Shown here one piece after another: positions 35,401 to 43,860 of a DNA stretch of 43,860 nt. The notes under the pieces were generated by a model. It did no database searches and had not been told where the DNA came from. It saw nothing but the letters and a program-made list of their open reading frames with translations. Each line of letters starts with the position of its first letter. Position 1 is the stretch's first letter. The translations under genes and the position numbers were made by a program. Source of the DNA: Gryganskiella cystojenkinii (Eukaryota; Mortierellomycota; Mortierellomycetes; Mortierellales; Mortierellaceae); assembly GCA_015852425.1 (NCBI GenBank), contig JAAAIG010000231.1, positions 1 to 43,860 on the forward strand. Direction: 5' to 3'.

Positions 35401-35669
35401 CGGCGCTTGAGAGACAAATGCACTTTACGGAAACCATGCCCAGGGACATTGATGAAGAGCTTAGTCTAAGCAAAAATGGTGACAGTCCTGGCCAGTATCT
35501 CGATCCAGTCCTCCGTCACAGCCGTCGACCAAGCGCGGATCTTGTACCGATCACCGAGGATGCTCAACTTGAGGTGGACGACTCTGACGAACAAGATGAG
35601 AAGGAAATCGAGCGGACTGGGGCGATCTCTGGGACATCTACACGGTCTGAACGCCAGTCAGTCGAGTAA
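32492..35669 (+). CDS. SIR2: SIRT1-type NAD+-dependent protein deacetylase (Sir2 family)
   Basis: Exons 32492-33413, 33535-33617, 33721-34183, 34273-34617 and 34711-35669 join to 923 residues. Residues 1-~290 are disordered and end in an acidic patch. The catalytic core runs from ~308 to ~640. It has the NAD-binding block LTGAGVSVSCGIPDFRS (~387-404), the AQNIDALEQ block, the catalytic base H489 in QCHGSFA, zinc cysteines C497, C500, C521 and C524, then KPDIVFFGE, LIVIGSSLKV and QILINR. The core block order and wording (KLLRNYAQNID, CHGSFATASC) are those of class Ia sirtuins, the SIRT1/Sir2/Hst1 group, which deacetylate histones and other nuclear proteins. An acidic insertion of about 25 residues (532-556) follows the fourth zinc Cys. 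The long C-terminal arm (~665-923) is rich in Asp, Glu and Ser. The ATG at 32492 is the first in frame. Confidence 0.93.
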
Positions 35670-36802
35670 TATAGCAAATTCTCTGTGTAAACAAAAAAAA
35701 AAGACACCAAAGAAAAGACAACATACGGACCACAGACACACACATCTACTCACACAAGGCTTGCATGTTTGTTTTGCAGGAGCAGGACCACCGAGGGTAC
35801 AGATGACGATGATGTCTCCTTCTCGCTTGATTGTAGTCTCCTTTTCTTTTTGGACTTGAATATCAAAGCGCGTCATATTTCTAAGTAAACTCTGTTAATC
35901 TCAACAAAAGAGAACAAGAGAAGAAAAAGAGGATTTTCTTGAATCCTTCGAAGGAACGTCTTGGCTCAAAGTTCTTGGCCATACTTTTTTTTTTTATTTG
36001 GCTCCTTGTTGATGGAAAGGATTTTGAGGACGACACAACACATGTGGTTCTAGCAGGCAAACGCGCGCCTTCTGAGAAACAAACAGTCGTAGAGGACGAG
36101 GAGGTACTCTGACAGTCGTATTTTAATTTACAGGCGGTCGGACAGAAGAAAATAAACTGGGCCAACAAGGTGAGAAATGTGGGCTCTGGGAGAAAAAAGA
36201 AAGATCAGGTCTAACGGATATGGGGTGAGCACCAACTCACAGACAGGGGCAAAAAAACAATACCAAGGGCGAGCAAAAACAACGAAGACGTTGGCAGCTA
36301 TGTTCGAGAAAAGAACCTCAGAGCATGGCAGCATGTGAAAAATAAGAACGATGAAGGTAAGTAGGAAAGCTGTAAAAAGAAATCCTCTTTCAAGGTATTG
36401 CAAATAAGTACGATATTTTAAGAGACTAGTCGGGGTCACGGATATGTGAACCCTTGGACCCTTGGGAAACCCCTTTGACCATCGCCATCACGCTTTTCTG
36501 GTTCTGAAAAAATTGGAAAAGTCAAATTTCGCTTGCCGTAGCACAGAGAAGGCAAAATGAAAAGGACGAGTGACAAGTTTTGCCCTTAGCCTGGTCGATG
36601 GGCTTTTTTTTTTTTTTTTTTTTCAGTTTTCTCAATCCATCTCATCGCCATCATCTTTACCTCCCTCCCCCTCCTTTCCTCCTTCCCATCATACCCTCAG
36701 GGTTGCACCTTTCCTCTCCTCCTCCTATCTCCACCCAACGTTGAATCTCACGCGTTTTGCAACTCTCCCTATCTTCCTGACCACGTCTCGTTACTGCGTC
36801 CA
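35670..36802. other. Intergenic region between the sirtuin and DIP2-like genes
   Basis: The left part is the sirtuin 3' UTR. The right part contains a 20-base T run (36604-36623) and a C/T-rich leader (about 36625-36760) before the next start codon. No coding or structured RNA feature was recognised. Confidence 0.55.
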
Positions 36803-39800
36803 ATGTCCGCGGTCGACATGGCCCCTTCCCCCGCGACCACATCTACTCCAAAGGACAAACCAACATCAACCACAACAACAACCGAACCAGATACCGATAC
36901 CCATGTCGCCATCATAGCAAAAGGCGATACCGTTACAGCACCAGCACCAGCTCCAGTATCAATGATGACTGTCCCCGATACCATGACCACGGGCACGACT
37001 GTAATCGTAGAAAAGGATGCCTCGGCCGAGGAATCCCCCACTGTAAAAAAAGCTCTGTCATTGCCGGCCGCAGAATCCGTCGTCACAGCCCCAGAACCTG
37101 GGATATCCATGCCAGAAGCAAAACCGAGCACGCTCAAAGCCAACAACGCTGGTGGTGCAATGACAACAGCAACAGCAACAGCAGTTGGTGCTCTGGAGGA
37201 CAAGAGCACAGGGCATGAAACAAGAACACCGACAGGGACTCCAAGTCAAAGTCAAAGTGCAACTGAACCAACACCAGGCACGGACGCTCATCCAACAGAC
37301 CGCACGAATGCAAAGGCACAGCTTGACAAGATTCTCCCTCCCATCCCTGGGTTGGAGACTAATACCGAGGCGAGCAAGAACGACTCTGGCCGCGCAGCGG
37401 CGCACGAGGACGACGATGCTCTCGAGGTCAGGACCGAGAATGCCTTCATCACGGCTGCGGCTGTGCAACGTCTGGACGACCAGTCCGAGATTGACTCAAA
37501 CGTTCAAGAACGGTCTCAGCTAGACGATGGGGAAGATCACCGTTCTTCCCTGGGCGATGACAACGAGGACGAGGTCATGGACAATACAAATGAGCTCATC
37601 AACGATCCTGTTCTGGAAGAGATCTCGAAGCCATCATTGCTGACATTGCCCGCGGAGGAAGCTCAGCTTGTTGCGACAACATTTCTTGTGGGAACGACGT
37701 CTGGGACCACACCAGGACCCAATCCTGCTGGAGATCTCGCTGCTGTGGAACAACCTGCTCGCAAGAACAGCACCCTCGGGACGACAGTCGAAACCACAGA
37801 TACCACCGTCGCCAAGCTGGTCGTTAACTCGCCTTCAGGACAAAATGACACCAGCGGCCTGCATCCATCGTCACAGCCCTCGGCCAAAACAAAGTCAGGT
37901 CTGCACAAAAGGCACGGTGAACAGACTTCGGTAGACTCCTCTCACCGGCCCGAGGACGAAGTGCTGGAAGAACCTGTGGCCTCATATACCTCCCCGCACC
38001 ACGAATGGGCACAGATCCTAAAGAAACGACTCGGCAAGGGACTCAGCGACGCACAGCTCGCCCGGTCCAACAGCATGCTCGCCTCACCCAGCATCCTCGC
38101 TCAATCTCTGGTGCAAGCGATACCCAGCCTCCAGGTCAAGGACAAGGACAAGGATAAGGATAAGGACAACAAGGACAAGGATGCGCCTTTGTCCCCGTCT
38201 GCTGTTGCCAACAGGAGCTATCAAACCCCAGAGGAACTTTTCGACAGACCAGCAGCAATTGAACCTTCTGGACCTATCTACAACTTTGACGATATGCCTA
38301 CAAAAGACGACGCCTTTCCCTCAAGCTTTTCGACTTCGACGCAAAAAGGCCCCTTGCTCCTCTTTGCGCCTCTCAATCCCGACCAACTGTTTGGAAAGAG
38401 CGCCAGTACTTCTCAACCTTCTGCGCCAACGGCTTCAAAGGAGAGTGTCGCGACCACCTCAAGTCGGCCTCCTGTACCTGCGCTTGTCCCAGTGGCGCAA
38501 CCTCAGCCTCAACCTCAACCTCAACCTCAGCCTTTACAGCAGCGTCAGAATGACCAAACGCCACTTCCACCTCCTCCACCACCACCGCACTCTACTTCAC
38601 CCGCTCCTGCTTCTGCTCCTGTAATCCAACCAACACAACCTACTGCTGAGGAAGTCGCTGTCTCTTCACCGAAGCCTATACTCGCTTCCAGTAACTCACC
38701 TACGACGATCATCCCTGCGAAAGCCCCGTCCTCGTCTCCAGAGCTAAAATCGGCGGTGTTGTCACCTACAGACATCGAGATCTTGCTCTCGCCAGCACTT
38801 TCCAAGGATTTGGACAACGTCTTGGTAACCGGCGCGCCGGCACCATCATCAGCGTCGGCCCCAGCCCCAGTCCCAGTACCCGTACCTGCACCTGGACCGG
38901 TCGCTAGAAGTCTTCGCAAAGACTCGATCGTCTCTCCAACTTCGCAGGATGACACGCCACTCGGGACCACTTCTAGGAGCACACTGAACGCTCGAACGTT
39001 GCCTGCTCAGGGATCTTCGTCGTCCTTGGCCATGACTCCAACGCTTGCTCTCTCTAAAGAACCCGGCAGCGTCACTCCTAACTACTCGATGGCACCTATT
39101 CAATATACCCCCGTGACCCAGTACAAGTCCAACCCTCGTGAGGGATCCAAGATTGTCAAGAAACCGCCACGAGAGCTTATTTCAACCCCAAAGATTTTGC
39201 CCGCAACCGCCTCCAACGAACCGCCACGGATAGCAGAAGAGGTCAAGGAACCTGTGGCACCTTCTAAGGACTATGTCACACCTGTCAAGGAACTAGTTGT
39301 ACTTGTCAAGGAGCCTGTTGCGCCTGTTGTGGAGTCCCCAGTGGAGTCGAAACCCGCAAAGCTGACATTGCCTATCGGTGATGAACCGATCAAAGGCTTT
39401 TGGAGTCCTGGTGAGCTATGAGATATGACAACTGTGTATTTCCTCTTGCACTTTTCCTTCGAACTGTATTATTAACCCTGCGTACAATTAAATGATAATC
39501 TTGTAGAGTGTGCCGTGAAAAGACAGCGTCGCCAAGCCACACCACTTCGCTATGTACAATACACCTCCAATATCATGAGTCCTGAGGTCCGAGATGAGAG
39601 AGAGGACGTGCCCATGGCCAGATTTCACAGCATCACGGATATTCTGATGTGGCGAACGATCATTCAGCCAGACGATATTGCGTTTGTGGAATTGGACGCT
39701 CGAGGCAAGGAGCAACGGTCGATTCCGTTTAAGAAGTTCAACCAACGGGTTACGGGATATGCGATGCACCTAGACAAGAAATGTGGTTTGAGAGCTGGCG

Positions 39801-42800
39801 ATCACGTCGTTCTTTGGTTTCCCCAAGATCTGGAATTCATTGTTGCCCTCCATGCTTGTTGGGTTCTTGGACTGATCCCCATCCCGCTTCAACTACCCGA
39901 TCACATTTCGGCCAGTGCACTAACCAGTCAGTACTCGGCCCATCATGCTCCCAGTCACGCAGGGACCCCGACTTCGGGCGTTCTCGCCATTGGTGCCTTC
40001 TCTTCAGGACATCATCATTCTCACAGTCAGGGGACGGCTCCTAATCTCAAAGCACTGGAGGAAAAAAGGAATGCGATCTTGATGACACTACTTCGAATCA
40101 TGGATGAAGTGGAAATTAAAGCCATCCTCGGCAACCAATTGACGGACGAGTACGTGAAGCAGAAATCAACAGGCATGCATCTCCGAGGCTGCAGATCGGC
40201 GTTCATGCCCAAGTATACCCAAACACCCGAGGTCTTCAGCCCGAACGACCTGGTTATGCCGCCTATCTTCAACGTCACCAAGGCCGCCAAGACCAAGAAC
40301 ATTGTCGGTGCTCTCTCTGGATATGCGCCTAGGATGGAATGGTTCGCACCCAACTTTACAGCTGTATATCTGATTGATCCTGAGGCACAGTCCGGATCCA
40401 TGGGTGCAAGAAAAATGACCAAACTGAACCATGAGACCCTCAACAATCTTTGCAGGAACCAGAAACTCCAGTTCCGAACATTGCCTGGGCAGGTTATGGT
40501 GACCTGCATGAGCTTATTCAGTGGCCTTGGATTTATTCATGGAAGTATGAGTGGCGTTTACAATGGCGGACCTACAGTCCTCGTACAGCCGACGGACTTT
40601 AGTGCCAATCCCTTAATGTGGCTAGAGGCCGTTACGCGATATAAAGGTAAGAGAACAAGGGTGTATGAATGCGGCCTACAGAGGTGATTTCGAAGAATCT
40701 GGTGGCAGAATGATTTAGGCTCTTTTTTTTATTTGTCTTTTATTTACTTCCGCTATAGTCCAAGATGCAGCTTTGACATACCCGCTCTTAGATCAACTGC
40801 TTTCAAGACTGGATGGAGTGCCTGGAATTCCACCCGGTGCGATCTCTCTGGAGTGTCTCAAAAATCTTATGATTGTTGGACATGGGCGTATTCAACGGGA
40901 TAAGAATGTGATGGCGATCGCGAGACTTGGTCAATTCAGACTCGAGACGGATGCTTTAAACATGGTCTACAGTCATCCTCTCAATCTTTTGGCGACCTCA
41001 CAAGCCGAGAGAGCTTCAGGTCCTGTTCGTGTGCATGTCTCATCCAGGAATCTCCGATATGGCATTATTACTCCAACCTATGAGGCAGACGACCTGACCG
41101 GCATGTGGCTCGAGGACACAGGAATCGTAAGTTTATTGTGACTAGGGCCATCGATGTCGCAGGGGATATTTTATTCTGGTTTCGCACATGCTAACGTGTT
41201 TATACCATGCCTCCTGTAGTCTACTGTATGCACATCGATCGCGATCGTTCATCCCGAAACGATGGAAGTTTGTGCTGCCAATCAAATCGGTGAGATTTGG
41301 GTGTGCTCAGATTCGAGTGCGAGCGCATTTCACAGCCCTCCAGGAGCATTGTCCCAGTCAGGATCGTCACAGCCTTTCGGAGCGTGCATCACAGGATATG
41401 ACAGTCGGGTTCGTTATGTTCGTACAGGAGATTTGGGTTTCCTGTGGAATGGCCAACAACAGCAGCATCTGCAATCTCTTATGGGCCAAGGCGCTATGAC
41501 CGCCGCACAAGTATCCCACCCTGGATCGGGATCCTTCCAACTTTTTGTTCTCGGTAGCATGGAAGATTCGTTTGAAGTGCAGGGTTTGTTGCACTTTTTC
41601 GTGGACGTCGAAACCACCGTCGAGAGCTCGCATTCCAATGTGGCGTCTCAAGGATGGTATGTTTATTTGCTAGTATGATTGTCCATGTCTTGACGAAATG
41701 TGAGCGCCATCAAGCTGACATCTTTGGCGCCTATTCGCTTGTGAACTTTTTAGTGTCGCGTTCACAACCCCGAGTGGTCAAGTTGTCTGTGCTGTAAAAG
41801 TTTTGAACAATGATCCACAACTTTTGGTGTCGATGTGCAAACCTCTTGTGAGTGCGATCGTGGAGCAACATGAGTTCATTCCGGACACCATAGCCTTTGT
41901 TGATGAGAGTGTTTCGACGGCAAGGAGAACCTCGGACGGGCTAAAGCCTCGCGAGATCATTCGCAAGCAATATGCAACCGAACGCTTGTAAGTATAAAGA
42001 ATTGGCGCCAAAAAAAAAAAAAGGTAAGCTCTGCGGTTCAAATTAACTGATGCTATCATTATCTCCCTTGTTAGGCATCTTCTTCACCTGCACCATTGCA
42101 ATGGCAAGGCGCCGGCACCAGTTTCGGCACCGCCGGCGGTTTCAGCTCCTACACCACTGCCGCCAATACTGCCACCTCTTCATGACAAAGCTGTATTTGA
42201 GCCTTTGTCGGTTTCGCCAGCTATTCCCCATAATGTAAGAAGTGGCCCTCCTTCAAATTATGTTTCCGGACATCCACTGTCACAGCCGCCAGTTTCTGGC
42301 CAACAAGTACCTCCAATTGCGAGTCGTTTTCTTACTGGTATCAGCCCAGCACCTGCGACACCCAGTCGTGGCAGTCCTCCTCTGCCGCCAGCAGCTGTGA
42401 TGCAAGTGAACCACTATCAGCATCAACAGCAGCAGCAACAACTACAACAACAACATCCGTATCACAGTCAACACCCCAGCAGCAATAGCTCGCCAGTAGA
42501 AAAGCCATTTGGATCCTCGAATAGGAACAGTATCTTTGGATCACCGCTGATTGTGGCCAACATTCCATTGCCGCCTGGTGCTTTGAATCCTCTTTTGCAC
42601 TCGCCTATGATGAGTCACAGTCCTGCAAATGGGATGATGGGCTACCAACCACAGACGATGCACCAACCGTCCGGGTATGTCGGTCCTACTTCGATGAATC
42701 ACCAACCACAACCTCTTCAACAGCAACAGCGGCAGCAGCAGCAACAACAACAACATTATATGCCTATTCCAAAACAACATTCAGGAGCTGGGTCGATTGA

Positions 42801-43344
42801 ATCGACTCATCAACAGCATCCTTCTTCCACTGGCTTGCCAAGGCCGCTTTCGTCGCAAGCGTTCTTTGCCAGCCCACCACATAGTGGCAACAGCACCAAC
42901 GGAGCCGGAGCAGGAAGTAGTCTTCACAGCATGCAAGGAAGTGTAGCCGACCCGAGGAGTGCTGGAACGCCAGGTCTTGTGAACGAGATGCCGATGTATA
43001 GTCCTGTTCCGACTCCCACTCGAGGGTTCGGTGGTGGTGTTGGTGGCGCTGGCGTTCATCCAAGTGAGCGATCCCGAGGACCATCCCAAAGGTCATCTCA
43101 ACAATCACAGCCGCATCTGTCTCAGCAGCAGCAGCAGCAGCAGTACGGAGGACAAGGTGGTAGTAGTAGCAGTGTCGCTGGTAGCCAGAGACCTCTGCAC
43201 CCAAGACATATCCAAAATCAAGGCCAGGAAGCGAGATCACTCTCAGCAGAGGAACTGAAGACGGATCCGAAGGCGAGCGTCAAGTCCTTTGTCCGAGGCA
43301 TGAATGCCAAACTGACCGAGATTCGAAAGGCGGGTTTGCCATAG
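36803..43344 (+). CDS. DIP2/Cmr2-like protein with a single adenylate-forming-type module
   Basis: Exons 36803-39410, 39507-40646, 40759-41126, 41220-41656, 41754-41987 and 42075-43344 give 2018 residues. Residues 1-~870 are disordered (Thr, Ala, Pro, Ser). Residues ~908-1590 align with the second AMP-binding-like module of DIP2 proteins: ITDILMWRTIIQPDDIAFVE, a degenerate phosphate loop SGSMGARKMTKLNHE (~1165), LVQPTDFSANPLMWLEAV, GEIWVCS, RTGDLGFL (~1440) and LFVLGSMEDSFEVQG (~1484). Residues ~1596-2018 are a Gln, Pro and Ser-rich tail ending in a short helix-like FVRGMNAKLTEIRKAGLP. DIP2 and yeast Cmr2 usually carry two such modules and act in lipid (diacylglycerol) balance. Only one is present here, and several activity motifs are altered, so catalysis is uncertain. 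A low-complexity insertion (~1010-1049) interrupts the module. Gene model very sure; biochemical role inferred. Confidence 0.88.
38136..38180 (+). repeat. Lys-Asp coding hexamer repeat in the DIP2-like gene
   Basis: Repeats of AAGGACAAGGAT type encode a KDKDKD stretch with one Asn interruption, inside the disordered N-terminal arm. Confidence 0.75.
38501..38537 (+). repeat. Pro-Gln hexamer repeat in the DIP2-like gene
   Basis: CCTCAG/CCTCAA units repeat about six times and encode alternating Pro and Gln in the disordered arm. It is a likely length-variable simple repeat. Confidence 0.75.
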
Positions 43345-43712
43345 AATAATAACTAATAATTGCAAAAAAAAAAAATTGTTTTTCCTTTCCTTACCATGTG
43401 TGCTGCATTCTTCTTTACGGCTTGTAATGTCTTGTTCCTTTTCCTTTTGCGACTTCACTCTTGTTGTCATTGGAGGGGATTCAATTGGGGATAGTAACAA
43501 ATCACGTGGAAGTATCCCTCGCGTATCGCGTCTGCAACGACGCGAGAGACAACTAATAGAGAAAGAAGCAAGAGAAGAAGGCCATGTTGAAGGATAGAAA
43601 CGTTATTCAAGTAAGAGGGGTAGGAGGTGGAAAAGACGTGGATTGGTTAAACAAAGATATCTTTTTGATGTGGCCATGAAGAGACAAGGAGATAGGTCCC
43701 TTTACGACCAAT
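43345..43712. other. Downstream region of the DIP2-like gene
   Basis: This holds its presumed 3' UTR, with an A run near 43363. It also has a CACGTG palindrome (43503-43508) and a perfect 7-bp hairpin TCGCGTC-TGCAAC-GACGCGA (43526-43545). No coding sequence was recognised on the plus strand. Confidence 0.45.
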
Positions 43713-43800
43713 CTAAGGTCTAAACCAGGACGTCGCGTCGATGTGGTTTCCACCAAAGTCGAGCCAAAGGATTTGCTTGAAAAGGGTTTCAACGATAGAG
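43713..43800 (-). CDS. Candidate last exon of a minus-strand gene entering from the right
   Basis: On the minus strand, CGTCTTTTTCCAG ending at 43801 is a good acceptor. It is followed by an 88-base frame (one base completing a codon, then 28 codons and TAG) with the well-mixed sequence IVETLFKQILWLDFGGNHID and an end ATSWFRP. The composition is unlike the surrounding simple sequence, which is the main support. No family was recognised and the rest of the gene would lie beyond the window. Confidence 0.25.
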
Positions 43801-43860
43801 CTGGAAAAAGACGATCTTCAGTCCTCCAGTGTTCCTTTGAAGGAGAAGAGGGAGGGGGGG

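Noticed and set aside
1..43860. tRNA or rRNA genes, CRISPR arrays, transposons, viral insertions
   Set aside because: I looked for cloverleaf B-box-like GGTTCGAATCC patterns, direct-repeat arrays, terminal inverted repeats and polymerase or integrase motifs and saw none.

Overview
The window is nuclear DNA of a filamentous fungus. It shows GT-AG introns of roughly 60 to 450 bases, long Ser/Gln/His/Pro-rich disordered proteins, pyrimidine-rich leaders before start codons, and fungal or opisthokont families (Uds1, Dhr2/DHX33, WW-PH-RhoGAP, SIRT1-type sirtuin, DIP2-like protein). The intron-rich models and glutamine/asparagine-heavy proteins suggest an early-diverging lineage, most likely Mortierellomycota/Mucoromycota. 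That assignment is inference. Nothing bacterial, viral or transposon-like was recognised.

Layout from left to right. A minus-strand Uds1-type septation protein (286-2478) runs off the left edge. About 3.3 kb of non-coding DNA follows. Next comes a plus-strand PH/leucine-rich-repeat protein (5826-10242, 1296 aa). Two tandem plus-strand housekeeping genes follow: an eIF4E-family cap-binding protein (11047-12411, 309 aa) and a DHX33/Dhr2-type DEAH helicase of ribosome biogenesis (12701-15504, 799 aa). A 4.3 kb gene-poor stretch (15505-19854) holds a candidate C/D-box snoRNA and a candidate small secreted Cys-rich protein. A giant C2H2 zinc-finger protein (19855-27156, 2206 aa) converges on a minus-strand WW-WW-PH-RhoGAP protein (27432-30757, 947 aa). 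A 1.7 kb divergent promoter region separates that gene from a SIRT1-type deacetylase (32492-35669, 923 aa). The last large gene is a DIP2-like protein with one adenylate-forming-type module between long disordered arms (36803-43344, 2018 aa). A possible last exon of another minus-strand gene lies at the right edge.

For the seven complete large genes I placed every splice junction by hand. Each spliced length is an exact multiple of three with protein similarity continuing across the junctions, which is strong internal support. The neighbours do not form one pathway. Loose themes are polarity and cytoskeleton (Uds1, PH-LRR, RhoGAP), RNA and translation (eIF4E, DHX33, possible snoRNA) and gene regulation (zinc finger, sirtuin). 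I found no convincing new multi-gene system. The best leads are individual: the snoRNA candidate, the Cys-rich peptide, the unidentified globular C-terminal region of the zinc-finger protein, and the degenerate single-module DIP2-like protein.
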